Notes under the pieces: model-generated | Told to the model about the DNA's origin: nothing | Seen by the model: only the letters and a program-made list of their open reading frames with translations | Databases searched by the model: none | In this document: positions 1 through 13,000 of the stretch, one piece after another | Layout: each line of letters begins with the position of its first letter | Numbering within the stretch: the first letter of the stretch is position 1 | Source: Symsagittifera roscoffensis | Taxonomy: Eukaryota; Xenacoelomorpha; Acoela; Convolutidae | Assembly: GCF_963678635.1 (NCBI RefSeq) | Contig: NC_087064.1 | Coordinates: 55,438,338 to 55,498,337 of the forward strand | DNA length: 60,000 bases | Direction of reading: 5' to 3' | Made by a program: the position numbers and the translations under genes

Positions 1-3000
1 GTTCATTGTTGTTTTTTTCATCAGTTTTACCATTTGGCGATCATTGCAGAAGCGGATTTTCTCGGTGGTACTTTTTTGTCCGAAAAGGTTGTCGTTTTAA
101 ATCGGTAGTTTCCACTAGCTTCTGGTCTCGGCTACTGAATGTTTCTTCAGTTTTGACAACCTAAAAATACATCGACAGATTTTTTGGGGTTTTTAATGTG
201 TTAATGCGTTGTGGGTATGCTGACGGTTCACGAGAATACTAAGTTTTTGATTTTGGTTTTTATGTTTCTGAAATATGTCTTTTTTGTGTTTGTTCTTGAT
301 GCGATCTTTTGTGGTACAAGTTTTTTTTTTCATTTTTCAGGACACTATGTGGCTAGTTAAGTCATCTTGATGTGTTCATTGTTGTTCCATTCATTAGTTC
401 TACTGGGTTAGCTATCGTTGCAGAAGCGGTTTTACTCTGTGGTAATTTTTTGTCCGAAAAAAGTTGTCACAAATTGGTAGTTTCCACAAGCTTCTGGTCT
501 TGGCGATTGAATGCTTCAACAGTTTTGACATCTTTGAAATACCCAGCGCTGCTTTTTTGGTTTGTTAATGCGTTGTGGGTATGCTGACTGTTCATGGGAG
601 TTCTGGGGTTTGGATTTTGGCATTTATGTTTCTGAAATATGTCTTTTTTTGTGTTCATCCTTGATGCGATTTTTTGTGGTACAAATTTTTTTTCATTTTC
701 CAGGACAGTGTGTGGCTAGTTAAGAAGTCTTGATGAGTTCGTTGTTGTTCCAATCATCAATTCTACTGGGTAAGCGATCGTTGCAGAAGCGGATTTGCGC
801 TGTGGTGATTTTTTGTCCGAAGAAAATTGTCGTCACAAATTGGTAGTTTCCACTAGCTTCTGGTCTTGGCTACTGAATGTTTCATCAGTTTTGACATCTT
901 TGAAATACACAGCGATATTATTTTGGGTTGTTATTGCTTTGTGGGTTTGCTGACAGTTCATGGGAGTACTAAGTTTTTGATTTTGCTCTTTTTGTTTCTG
1001 AAATATGTCACTTTTTGTGTTTATCCTTGATGCGATCTTTTTTTGGTACAGATTTTTTTCAATTTTCAGGACATTGTGTAGCTAGTTAAATTATCTTGAT
1101 GTGTTCATTGTTGTTCCATTCAGCAGTTCTACTTGGTTAGCTATCGTTGCAGAAGCGAATTTGCGCCCTGGTGATTTTTTGTCCGAAAAAAGTTATCGTC
1201 ACAGTACTGGCAGTTTTTCTTCCTTTTTCGTCTTGACTACCAGACATTCCTTTTTTTCATAAATTTGAGAGACAGAGCTGCCTTTTTGGGGTTGATAATG
1301 CGTTTTTTAATTGTTGATGTTACCTGGGAGTGCTTAATAATTGTTTTCAGTTTTTTTCTGTGGAATCATGTCTTTTTATGTGTCTATCAGTGATGTGGTT
1401 TTTCTCGTTACAATTTTTTCCATTTTTGATCACAGCGTCTGGCTGATATAATCATTTCGATGTGCTCATTTTGATTCCTTTATTCAGTTCTTCTGGGGTA
1501 GTGGTCATTACACTAGCGAATTTGAACTGGAGTGTTTTTGTCTCAATTATCACAAAGAGGTAGTTACCACTAGCTTCTGGTCTTGGCTACTGAATGTTTC
1601 TTCAGTTTTGACATCATTGAAATACACAGCGACAGTTTTTTGGGTTGTTAATGCGTTGTGGGTTTGCTGACAGTTCATGGTAGTACTAAGTTTTTGATTT
1701 TGGTCTTTATGTTTCTGAAATATGTTTTTTTTTGTTTTTGTTCTTGATGCGATCTTTTGTGGTACAAATTTTTTTCATTTTCCAGGACAGTGCGTGGCTA
1801 GTTAAGAAGTCTTGATGAGTTCGTTGTTGTTCCAATCATCAATTCTACTGGGTAAGCGATCGTTGCAGAAGCGGATTTGCGCTGTGGTGATTTTTTGTCC
1901 GAAGAAAATTGTCGTCACAAATTGGTAGTTTCCACTAGCTTCTGGTCTTGGCTACTGAGTGTTTCATCAGTTTTGACATCTTTGAAATACACAGCGATAT
2001 TTTTTTGGGTTGTTATTGCGTTGTGCGTTTGCTGACAGTTCATGGGAGTACTAAGTTTTTGATTTTGCTCTTTTTGTTTCTGAAATATGTCACTTTTTGT
2101 GTTTATCCTTGATGCGATCTTTTTTTGGTACAGCTTTTTTTCAATTTTCAGGACATTGTGTAGCTAGTTAAATTATCTTGATGTGTTCATTGTTGTTCCA
2201 TTCAGCAGTTCTACTTGGTTAGCTATCGTTGCAGAAGCGAATTTAAGCTCTGGTGATTTTTTGTCCGAAAAAAGTTGTCGTCACAGTACTGGCAGTTTTT
2301 CTTTCTTTTTCGTCTTGACTACCAGACATTCCTTTTTTTCATAAATTTGAGAGACAGAGCTGCCTTTTTGGGGATGATAAAGCGTTTTTTAATTGTTGAT
2401 GTTACCTGGGAGTGCTTAATAATTGTTTTCAGTTTTTTTCTGTGGAATCATGTCTTTTTATGTGTCTATCAGTGATGTGGTTTTTCTCGTTACAAGTTTT
2501 TCCATTTTTGATCACAGCGTCTGGCTGATATTATCATTTCAATGTGCTCATTTTGATTCATTTATTCAGTTCTTCTGGGGTAGTGGTCATTACACTAGCG
2601 AATTTGAACTGGAGTGTTTTTGTCTCAATTATCACAAAGAGGTAGTTACCACTAGCTTCTGGTCTTGGCTACTGAATGTTTCTTCAGTTTTGACATCATT
2701 GAAATACACAGCGACAGTTTTTTGGGTTGTTAATGCGTTGTGGGTTTGCTGACAGTTCATGGTAGTACTAATTTTTTGATTTTGGTCTATTTGTTTCTGA
2801 AATATGTTTTTTTTTTGTTTTTGTTCTTGATGCGATCTTTTGTGGTACAAAATTTTTCATTTTCCAGGACAGTGTGTGGCTAGTTAAGAAGTCTTGATGA
2901 GTTCATTGTTGTTTCAATCATCAATTTCACTGGGTTAGCGATCGTTGCAGAAGCGAATTTAAGCTCTGGTGATTTTTTGTCCGAAAAAAGTTGTCGTCAC

Positions 3001-6000
3001 AGTACTGGCAGTTTTTCTTTCTTTTTCGTCTTGACTACCAGACATTCCTTTTTTTCATAAATTTGAGAGACAGAGCTGCCTTTTTGGGGTTGATAATGCA
3101 TTTCTTACTTATTGATGTTACCTGGGAGTGCTTAATAATTGATTTCAGTTTTTTCTGTGGAATCATGTCTTTTTATATGTCTATCAGTGATGTGGTTTTT
3201 CTCGTTATAAGTTTTTCCATTTTTGATCACACTGTCTGGCTGATATTATCATTTCGATGTGCTCATTTTTGTTCATTTATTCAAATCGACTGGGGTAGCG
3301 TTGTTGCACTAGCGAATTTGCGCTGGTGTGTTTTTGTTTCAACAAAGTTATCACAAATTGGTAGTTTCCACTAGCTTCTGGTCTTGGCTACTGAATGTTT
3401 CTTCAGTTTTGACATCTTTGAAATACACAGCGACGCTTTTTTGGGTTTTTAATGCAATGTGGGTATGCTGGAGACTCATGGGAGTTCTGGGTTTTGATTT
3501 CTTTTTCGTGTTTCTGAATTATGTCTTTTTTTGTGTTCATCCTTGATGCGATTTTTTGTGGTACATGTTTTTTCATTTTTCAGCACAGTGTGTGGCTAGT
3601 GAAGAAATCTTGATGTGTTCATTGTTGCTCCATTTATCAATTCTACTGACTTAGCGATTGTTGCAGAAGCGGATTTGCGCCGTGGTGATTTTGGTCCGAA
3701 AAAAGTTGTCGTCACAAATTGGTAGTTTTCACTGGCTTCTGGTCTTGGCTACTGAATGTTTCTTCACTTTTGACAACCAAAAAATACAGCGACAATTTTT
3801 TGGATTGTTAATATGTTAATGCGTTGTGGTTATGCTGAAGGTTCATGGGAGTACTAAGTTTTCGATTTTGGTCTTTATGTTCCTGAAATATGTCTTCTGT
3901 GTTTGTTCTTGACTCGATCTTTTGTGGTACAATTTTTTTTCATTTTCCAGGACAGTGTGTGGCTAGTTAAGAAGTCTTGATGAGTTCATTGTTGCTCCAT
4001 TTATCGATTCTACTGACTTAGCGATTGTTGCAGAAGCGGATTTGCGCCGTGGTGATTTTGGTCCGAAAAAAGTTGTCGTCACAAATTGGTAGTTTTCACT
4101 GGCTTCTGGTCTTGGCTACTGAATGTTTCTTCACTTTTGACAACCAAAAAATACAGCGACAATTTTTTTGGATTGTTAATATGTTAATGCGTTGTGGGTA
4201 TGCTGACGGTTCATGGGAGTACTAGAATTTTGATTTTGGTCTTTATGTTTCTGAAAGATGTCTTTTTTTGTATTTGTTCTTGATGCGATCTTTTGTGGTA
4301 CAATTTTTTTTTCATTTTTCAGGACACTGTGTGGCTAATTAAGTCATCTTGATGTGTTCATTGTTGTTCGATTCATCAGGTTTCCTGGATCAGCGATCGT
4401 TGCAAAAGCGAATTTGCGCTGTGGTGATTTTTTGTCCGTAAAAATTGTCGTCACAGTACTGGCAGTTTTTCTTTCTTTTTGGTTTTGACAACCAGACATT
4501 CCTTAAGTTTTCATAAATTTGAAAAACAGCGCTGCCTTTTTGGGTTTGATAAGGCATTGTTTACTTGTTATTGGTACCTGGGAATGCTTAGTTTTTGATT
4601 TCAATTTTTTTTCTGTGGAATCATGTCATTTTATGTGTCTATCAGTGATGCGGTTTTTCTGGTGACGAGTTTTTCCACTTTTTATCACAGTGTCTGGCTG
4701 ATATTATCAATTCGATGTGCTCATTTTTATTCATTTGTTCAGTTCTACTGGCGTATTGGTCGGTCGTTGCACAAGTGAATTTGTGCTGGAGTGTTTTTGT
4801 CTCATTAAAGTTGTCACAAATTGGTAGTTTCCACGATCTTCTGGTCTTGGCTACTGAATGTTTCTTCAGTTTTGACATCTTTGAAATACAAAGCGACGTT
4901 TTTTTTGGGTTGTTAATACGTTGTGGTTTTGCTGAAGTTTCATGGGTGTACTAAGTTTTTGATTTTGGAATTTTTGTTTCTGAAACATGTCTTTTTTTTG
5001 TTCATCCTTGGTGCGATTTTTTGTGGTAAATTTTTTTTCATTTTTAAGGAATTTGTGTGGCTAGTTAGGTCATCGTGATCTTCATTGTTGCTCCATTCAT
5101 CAGCTCTACCGGGTAAGGTGTCGTTGCAGAAGCGAATTTGCGCTGTGGTGGTTTTTTGTCCGAAAAAAGTTGTCGTCACCGTGCTGGCAGTTTTTCTTTC
5201 TTTTTGGTCTTGACTAGCAGACATTCCTTGAGTTTTCACAAATTTGAAAGACAGAGCTGCTTTTTTGGGTTGATAATGCATTGTTCACTTGCTAATGGTA
5301 CCTGGGAGTGCTTAGTTTTTTATTTTAGTTTTTTCTGTGGAATCGTGTCTTTTTATGTGCCTATCAGTGATGCGGTTTTTCTCGTTACAAGTTTTCCCAT
5401 TTTTGATCAGTGTCTGGCTGATCTTATCATTTTGCAGTGTTCCTTTTTATTCATGTGTTATTTTCTACTGGGGTAGTGGTCGTTGCACAAGTGAATTTGC
5501 GCTGGAGTGTTTTTGTCTCAATAAAGTTGTCATAAATTGGTAGTTTCCACGAGCTTCTGGTCTTGGCTACTGAATGCTTCTTCAGTTTTGACATCTTTGA
5601 AAAACACAGCGACGCTTTTTGGGTTGTTAATGCGTTGTGGGTGTGCTAAAGGTTCCATGGAGTACTAAGTTGTTTTTGATTTTGGTCTTCTGAAAAATGT
5701 CATTCTTTGTGTTTATCCTTGATGCGATCTTTTTGTGGTACAATTTTTTTCATTTTTCAGGAAATTGTGTGGCTAATTAGGTCATCTTGACGTTCATTGT
5801 TGTTCCATTCATCAGCTCTACCGGGTTAGTTGGCGTTGCAGAAGCGAAATTGCGCTGTGGTTATTTTTTGTCCGAAAAAGTTGTCGTCACAGTACTGGCA
5901 GTTTTTCTTTCTTTTTGGTCTTGAGTAGCAGACATTCCTTGAGTTTTCACAAATTTGAAAGACAGAGCTGTTTTTTGGGTTGATAATGCATCGTTTTACT

Positions 6001-6080
6001 GCTGCCTTTTGGGGTTGATAATGCATTGTTTTACTTGTTATTGGTACCTGGGAGTGCTTATGTTTTGATTTCAGTGTTTT
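1..6080. repeat. Satellite array of about 362-bp monomers (about 17 copies)
   Basis: A recurring block is seen at about 1, 374, 738, 1103, 1460, 1819, 2184, 2544, 2900, 3265, 3617, 3985, 4354, 4715, 5078, 5445 and 5790, giving a period near 362 bp. Two monomer classes are visible. Class A has GTTCATTGTTGTTCC followed by TCGTTGCAGAAGCG. Class B (near 1460, 2544, 3265, 4715, 5445) has GCTCATTTT and later AACTGGAGTG or a close variant. Copies differ by scattered substitutions and short indels. Many short open frames run through the array, but they shift between copies and look incidental. The array continues off the left edge and ends near 6080. Confidence is high that it is a tandem satellite; its function is unknown. 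Confidence 0.95.
738..2899. repeat. Higher-order repeat: three-monomer unit duplicated
   Basis: Positions 738-1818 and 1819-2899 are nearly identical over about 1081 bp, far closer than neighbouring monomers are to each other. Each unit contains two class A monomers and one class B monomer in the same order. A second recent duplication involves single monomers near 3617 and 3985, which share the rare GGTGATTTTGGTCCG variant. This is the pattern expected from unequal exchange. Confidence 0.85.
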
Positions 6081-6114
6081 CAAATAATAACAGCTTAGTT
6101 GTACAATCTGACCT

Positions 6115-6338
6115 ATGCAGAAATCTCAACTTCTAAGGCCACCATCGGAATCTTATATGAGATGACTGGGTCGGAAGTCAGCCAATTGATGGCGCCGAGA
6201 AGCACATTACTGCCCTATTTTACATTGTAAATCAGTGCAGTTTTCTGCTTCTGAGCGCCGTCGCTTGGCTGACTTCTGACCCGGTAATCTCATATATGAT
6301 TCCGATGGTGGCCTTAAAAGTTGATATTTTTGCATTCG
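6115..6338. repeat. Foldback (inverted repeat) element, MITE-like
   Basis: The left arm begins around AAGGCCACCATCGGAATC and the right arm ends with its near-perfect reverse complement, GATTCCGATGGTGGCCTT. Complementarity runs for about 90 bases on each side of a centre near 6226, with mismatches at about one position in ten. There is no open frame inside, so it can only be non-autonomous. It lies directly next to the end of the satellite array. No clear target duplication is visible. Confidence 0.8.
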
Positions 6339-6752
6339 AGTAGTTCTGAATTTGGATCAGAAATCATATCAATGAACATTAATTACGTATGTGTTGAATG
6401 TTTTCTGTTTTCTCGCACGTAAAATTTTGTTTTTTAGAGGAAATGAATTAATGCTGATGACAGAACTTGCGGATCACAACTGGAGTATGTATGCTTGGAG
6501 AATGTTTCCATCAGGAAAACAGGTTTTTTGGCGTTTGAGACTTCTCCTCCCTTATGGTTTTGGTTCATCTAGGAGTAGGCTTAGGAAATTTCTGCTCTCT
6601 CAAGAGTTGAGGAGATTTGCCAACAGAAAATGAAGAGTTTGAGGTTCCAACCTCTAAAACCCTCTGATTTTTCTGTTGGTTCTCTTCTCTGTTCAGAGAT
6701 TGCACGTTTTATGGGTAAGTTTAAACGCTAATTGAGCCTCATTTGAGTTTCC
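6339..6752. other. Unassigned sequence with one short open frame
   Basis: A plus-strand frame of 80 codons runs from 6391 to 6633, rich in Leu, Phe and Arg. I do not recognise it and see no domain, signal peptide or splice context. It may be chance. The rest holds nothing I can name. Confidence 0.3.
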
Positions 6753-7082
6753 AAAAAATGCTTATCTTACAGTTTCCATATATGAAAAAATGCTTACCGT
6801 ACAATTTCCATTTATGAAAAAATGCTTGTCTTACAATTTCTATTTATGATAAAATGCTTATATTACAATTTCTTTTTATAAAAAAAATGTTTATCCTTCA
6901 ATTTCCATATATAAAAAAATGTTTATCCTACAATTTCCATATATGAAAAAAAGTTTTTTCTACAATTTCTATATATGAAAAAACGCTTATCCTAGAGTTT
7001 TTTTTTCCAGTTTTCTGAGTCTATGAAACTAAAAAATTGTAGCATTTTTTCATAAATGGAAATTGTAGGATAAGCATTTTTG
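6753..7082. repeat. 34-36 bp tandem repeat plus one inverted copy
   Basis: About eight copies of a unit reading roughly AAAAAATGCTTATC followed by TACAATTTCCATATATG run from 6753 to about 6999. After a short gap, one copy is present in the opposite orientation at 7042-7081 (CATAAATGGAAATTGTAGG, then ATAAGCATTTTT). The copies can therefore pair with the inverted one. Confidence 0.8.
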
Positions 7083-7240
7083 GTCAACCCACGCTAAGAT
7101 GCAGTTGAAATACTATCTACAATTTAGAAAAGATCTTAACTGTTTTCAAATCAAGCAATATTTTTTTCGATGTCTTGACCAAAAACAATGAGCGACTTTT
7201 TTCAAATGCTCGAGCAAAATAACCACTGGAAAATATGTAA

Positions 7241-7591
7241 GATTTGAGCGGTTTGAGCGGTTTTTTTTAGACAATTACGCTCAAAATCTTGCTTCAAAAT
7301 GAGCGGTTTGAGCGGTTTTTGAACGGTTTGTCGAAAAAAAAAACAGCTCAAAAACCGCGCAAGATTTGAATGGTTTTGAGCGGTTTATCTAAAAAAACCG
7401 CTCAAAAACCGCGCAAGATTTGAGCTGTTTTTGAGCGGTTTTTTTAGATAAACCGCTCAAAACTGCTCAAATCTTGCCCGGTTTTTGAGCGGTTTTTTAA
7501 GATAAAACCGTTCAAAACCGCTCAAACCGCTAATTTTGAAGCAAGATTTTGAGCGTAATTGTCTAAGAAAACCGCTCAAACCGCTCAAATC
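7241..7591. repeat. Large nested palindrome built on GAGCGGTTTTT
   Basis: The outer arms 7241-7335 and 7503-7591 are near-perfect reverse complements. Both contain the segment GACAATTACGCTCAAAATC or its complement. The region between them is itself made of alternating GAGCGGTTTTT and AAAAACCGCTC units, with the symmetry centre near 7416. Open frames across it (for example the minus frame 7457-7801) are by-products of the repeat. Confidence 0.85.
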
Positions 7592-9560
7592 TTGCTTCAA
7601 ATTCGGTGAAAAATCTCGACCCGGGTCAATATCTTTTGTCCAAGGAAAGTGTAGTAGCAGCTCTATCCCCGAAATTGAATACTCGCTCATGCCTTGTCGT
7701 GCGATTTCGACCATGGGTTTTGCGTCGAACAACGTCCATGTGTTCGACTGAGTTCTGTCAAAGCATAAGTCGAACAGCTCAACTCGGGAAATAGCTTCCA
7801 ACCATAATCTTAGTCCATTTTGTTTCTTTTTTTGGTGTTTACTTGAGATTGTCTTTTTTGTTACAGATCATGGATAAACAAATGGAGCACACTTCTACAG
7901 GAACTATTTGTATCAGAAGTTACCAAGGTTTTTGATTTATCGCGACTTTGAATTGTAGCAAAATTGAAGTAAACTATCCATTGAAGATGCACAATGTAGC
8001 CATAAACCTAAGTGTAACCACCTAATGCAATTGTAGCGCATCGAAAGCGTGGATGTCACTGATTTTCATTTGATTGCCTTTTTTCGATTTTTTCTTAGGT
8101 GGTTGAGCAAAATAGTTTCAATTGTGTAAATGCTCCAAGCCAAATTTTTGGGCAGAATTTTTTTTTTTTGATGCGACCGCTCAAAAAGGTAGCCAAGCAA
8201 ACATTTTACGCAATTATTTCACGCGTTCTTTTTTAGTTATCAATTTTAGAATAAAAAAAATCTGAAAAGTTCTGTACGAAATCAAAATGAAGGAACCTAA
8301 TTTCAACTTTTAACCTTGAAAATCCTTACTTTCCAGGTTTTCCAATCAGTTACTGGAATTGTAAATGCGGTTGGATTTTAACTTTTTTAAAACTCTCAAA
8401 TCAACAAAACTGTTTCGTCTTATTTAAATTGCTTTTTCAAATTAATCGGGCTGTATGTTGACTACGAATTTAGCACTAACTATTTGAGCAAATTTTGTAT
8501 CAAAAAAACTCAGATTTCATTCTTTTCCTAACTATCACAATATATCGAATAACACCAATTTTGTCGAAGAGCAGCAATCTGACATTCAATTCATACTCGC
8601 GGATGATTTGGGGGAGTTCGCAAATTGGTGGCAACAAAATGTAACAAAGAAAAAAGATTCAGTTTCAGTTTCAGATTACCACAAGAATGATAGTGGTAAA
8701 AAAATGCAAGTTGATGAAATCCTGAACACTTCAAGACATGCGTGAAAACATATGAAGATCTCGTCATGTTTAAAAGTTCAGCTGCAAATGGCTGGTCTGA
8801 AAAAGCACATAATAATGATCTGAGAGTTTGATTGAGCTAGTTCGAAATGAAACGATAGTTTTTCAAATCATCCAAGCTAGTTCTTGAATTGTTCTTGAGT
8901 CCTCTTACATCAATCTTTTGCGATGTTGGCGCTCGTGTTTTTAATCCGTAGAACTGTTTCAATATTTTTATGCTCAGCGTGGTAAATTTTGTCGAAACTT
9001 AATCTCTTGATATAATTTAATGACAAAACAATCTTTTTAAGACCTGATGGTCTGTTTTGTACCAAAATTACAAATTCTCGCCTCCTTGAATGTTAAATTT
9101 TAATGAATGAAAAATCAAAAAATGAAACCAGAAAATGAAACAAAGCGCCAGTGCTCCTATGTGTTTCACCTCAAGGTCTTTCATTGCATGTACCTAGATT
9201 ATGTAACTGTATATCATCAACTGTGTTGAACCTGTTTTCTTTTCCTTTTACTGTTAGCCTAATTGTTGTGATAAACTTATTAAATAGTTTCTGAGACGTA
9301 AAATGAAAAACACTGACAATGGAGTTCCAACTAAAGAAATGGCAACAGAAGAGTTGAGCGTCTGAGCTAACAATGCTATTCCACAGCTACGATTTCATGA
9401 CCAGACGCCAATCCCTAAATCTTCTTCAAAACGATTGTGTGTCTCCTTCAACCCGGATTTGTAATCAGTATCTGAAGCAAACAAAAACCTGAACGAGACT
9501 ATAGAATCAAACAGTACAAGCCAGTGTATCTCTTAACAATGATACCAACCAGCAACTGTT
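7592..9560. other. Intergenic, no recognisable gene
   Basis: A+T-rich sequence with no long open frame, tandem repeat or RNA gene that I can recognise on either strand. Confidence 0.5.
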
Positions 9561-9582
9561 TTTTACATGCATACCTTTAAAA

Positions 9583-10000
9583 ATTGAATGTTCATGCAGA
9601 TATCTTGGTGTTTATCTAGATGCTGAATTATCATTTAATTTTCACCATAATTTCATTCTATCCAAGCTTAGAAAACATTGTGCCATTGTTACGAAAATTC
9701 GTCTTTATGTTCCCAAAACTGTTGATTATTATGGCTCTAATACGAAGCCCATTTTGTAATAAGGAAAATTGGTGTATGGTTGCACTTCCTACGCAAACTT
9801 TTCACCTATTTTTTGGTCCAAAAGTAAAATATTCGATTGATTTTTTTCAAAAGAAAATGTGAAAGCATTCAACAAGTTTTTAATGATGAAAAGTTTTTAA
9901 CAGTTCACGAGCTGCATGTGTGTGAATTCCTGAAATTTGTTTTGCGGTAAATAGCAGGAATACGCTCTGAAACTTTTTTAAACGAGTTTTGACCAGTAGG
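9583..10000 (+). pseudogene. LINE reverse transcriptase, C-terminal relic
   Basis: The frame from 9583 to the TAA at 9757-9759 reads as the region just after the catalytic palm of non-LTR reverse transcriptases: the CRYLGVYLDAELSF motif, then SKLRKHCAIVTKIRLYVPK. The same frame continues past two stops with LVYGCTSYANF, and homology resumes in another frame near 9860-9950 (EKFLTVHELHV). These are standard landmarks of the thumb and connection segment. The copy is 5' truncated and broken by stops and at least one frameshift, so it is dead. It looks like a different lineage from the LINE at 40.9-57 kb. Confidence 0.7.
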
Positions 10001-13000
10001 TCAACTTTTATTCTAATGAAATTTCCTGATTTCGAAAGCAAAATTCAAAGTGCTTCAATTAATTAGAGAGGAGCAAAGCCCTTTAATGTAATTAGACAAA
10101 AGTTCCTAATTCCAGAAAAATTTTGATCTAGTTTCCAATTCAGATATTCAACTCATTGCCCACGAAATTCGTGATTTGTTTATTTTAAGCAATGAGGAGA
10201 TAATCTAAAATGGTCTTTTGTTGACAATTTTTTATTTTTTTTTGGATTTAAAGATAATGCCGGAGAATGACAAATGGGAAGTGCCTGCTTGTTTCAGTTT
10301 TTTTTTCTAAGTGTTTTTGTATATGGTTTTTAATGCGCCTTCGGCTTTTTGAAAACCACACTTGAAGCTTTTTCGCTGGTTCTGCCGCATGGGCTCAGAT
10401 GGATGTCTACTGACCGTTTAGTCCCGAATCAGTTCTACTGATGTTAGAGATCCTTCAGGGGAGGATGGGACACAGCTAGTAGAAGCAGTAACCGTAGAGC
10501 GAACAAGTTCAATTTTCGTTTTTGAATAGGGTGCCTACGACTAGCGAGTTTCAGAAATTATGAGTGATGAATTTTAACTAACTTTTTATTTAGTTTGATT
10601 TTATACCCACTACGATTGAACAATCTTTCTAATTATTGAAGCAGAGCTTGAACTTTATGTCATTAACCTGTCTAGGCAATTCTTTAAATCTGCTGCTTCA
10701 TATTTATTCAAATTTGATTTTTTTTTCCATGATTTTCTTTTATGTTTTCAGATTTTTATATTTTTCCTTGTCCTTGAAGATTTCAATTTTCGTCTTTCAA
10801 AACGGGCAGTGCTCTGTAACCCAATTGGGTTCGTTAACTAACCCCTCACTGTTTTGGTGCTTAATATTTAATTTCTCGTTGAATGCATTTTTACCCTTAA
10901 CAATGAGAAATAAATTCTTTCCTTCTTTCTTTCTTTCTTTCTTTCTTTCTTTCAGTGACTATTAGACGGTGACTTCTCGACTGAGTTTGTCGCAGATCAT
11001 CCTTTTAGCAGTTACGCTACTTTTTGGGATATAGGGAGGCTCTTTTGATTTAGCCCAGATACTAATCCATTGGTATTCTAACAGAACAAAGCACCGTGTT
11101 AATTCCAACGAATAATAAACATTTTATTCTTTCTAGACTCGTGCAATTCCTCCAGTGGCTTCCTCTATTGATTCTTCCGCTCATTTGAGATATAAATTGG
11201 CTCTCAATTATCCTCGACCTTGTTGGTCTTTGAACTGTTTTCGTCACGTTCAATTCATTTTCTTGCTGGTGACATGAATTCCTCATACGCTAAAACCTAG
11301 ATTCTTAGAAGATCTATTCTCGATGTTTTGATAGCTGATCAAGGGTCTTGTGATCAATAGAACAATTGATCGATCGATATGAGAGATATATGTTTGTTCT
11401 ATTCAGGTTTTTTTCATGATGCTGTCAATTTTGTTCGCGGTATCAATAACTTATCGTGTGGTGCAAAAAACAAAGGACATCCAAAATTGTCAATTGTAAT
11501 TGTTTGTAACTCTCGAAAAACCCCATATTTGAAAACATTCTCAGTCTGCGCTTCTCTGGTTATAAATTTTAGCCATTTCATCAATGAAATTTATTTTCAG
11601 GTTTTTTGTTGTTTTATTTTGTTTTTTTTTTTGCTAGCTATCTGTTTCTGCATCTGTTTTCATTGTGTTTTTTGCACTACCAAGCATTTTTGAGCGTTTT
11701 TTATAAGATGTTTTTGGGCTCTTTTTTGAATTAAATCTGAGCAATAAAACTTCTAATGAAATTTCAAAATTTTTTTTTTGATTAGCTGATTCGTTGGTTT
11801 GGCAATTTACCAGTGGATTTCGTCTTTCGATTTTTTTACTCAATTTTTTCTACATAAAATTTTTTTTGCCTCATTTCAAGACGACTCATGTTTTTTTTAA
11901 TTTTGTTGCGATTGCTTGTTTTGAACTGAATGTAATGACTTAATTTAAAATGAAGACAGATTTGAATTTAAAAAAATTAATGAAACAAGACCAAAAAACT
12001 GTTGTTTTTTCTTCCGGTTTTTGCCGTGCTGGTAATCTGTTTAAAATTAAACAAATGAATGATAACTGTTAAAACAATTTAAAAAATGAAGCATTGCTAT
12101 TTAATAGCAGTGAAATTCTATAAAAACAAATTTGGATGTCACCATCTAGCTTTTGTCTAATTTCTTATCTAACTCAGCTTGAAAAAAGAAAAACTCAAGC
12201 TGGTTTTTGCCGACACATAAACAAATTTTCTTTTTTTCATTATTCGAGGAGTGCAAGTCATTTTATTAGGGCTCTTAAGTGATAGAACTTGATTTGATCC
12301 CTTATAAGCTTTACTTGAGGTAGTCAAGAGTGACTGAAAGCAAGGACCCTTACTCATGGTTCTTTTCCATTGTTCGAGAGTGGCCGGAAAAAAACTTTTA
12401 TCACATTGCTGTTGAACATTTTTTGTATCATTCTCAGTTCTCTCACCAGTTCTCTCACAGGAACTTAAACTAAACAAACTCAAAATTATAGACATCAAAA
12501 AAATGATTTCAATTTTTTGTTCTTTTTTGCTTTTTTCTCCTCGATAACTGAGTGTTTTAAGTGTTTACAGTATGTCTTGCACACAGCGGATGTTTATCGA
12601 CATACAACAAAAGTTAGCTTCGGCCGTTTAAAAAGAACAACAAAGGAAGTTAACCATTACTCTGGAATCGTCACCTCCATCTTCAAAACTTTTTATTTCA
12701 ATATATTTTTAACATGCAAGGAAACATATTTTTGCGAAATTCATATTTTCAACAAAAATTTCCATGAAAACCGTTGTTGCATTTTGCTGAGTTCTATCCA
12801 GAAGTGTGTTGATTTTGCACAAGTTTTAAGGATGAAGATTTTTTACCAAGATATTTCAGAAGAAACGATTAAAAAGTAGAATGGTATAACTGCACTCGTT
12901 GTCAGAAAAAAGAAGACAGGTGTTTATGTTCTTCTATTTTTCGGAGATCTAACTACTTTCATTTTTCACATGAGAAAAAGTTTTATCTGCTCTGATTTTA

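Noticed and set aside
372-5543. Many open frames of 60-127 codons inside 1-6080
   Set aside because: They follow the satellite period, change frame between monomers and have no domain. Treated as by-products of the repeat.
7457-7801. 114-codon minus frame
   Set aside because: About half of it is translation of the GAGCGG palindrome (GLSGF and similar repeats).
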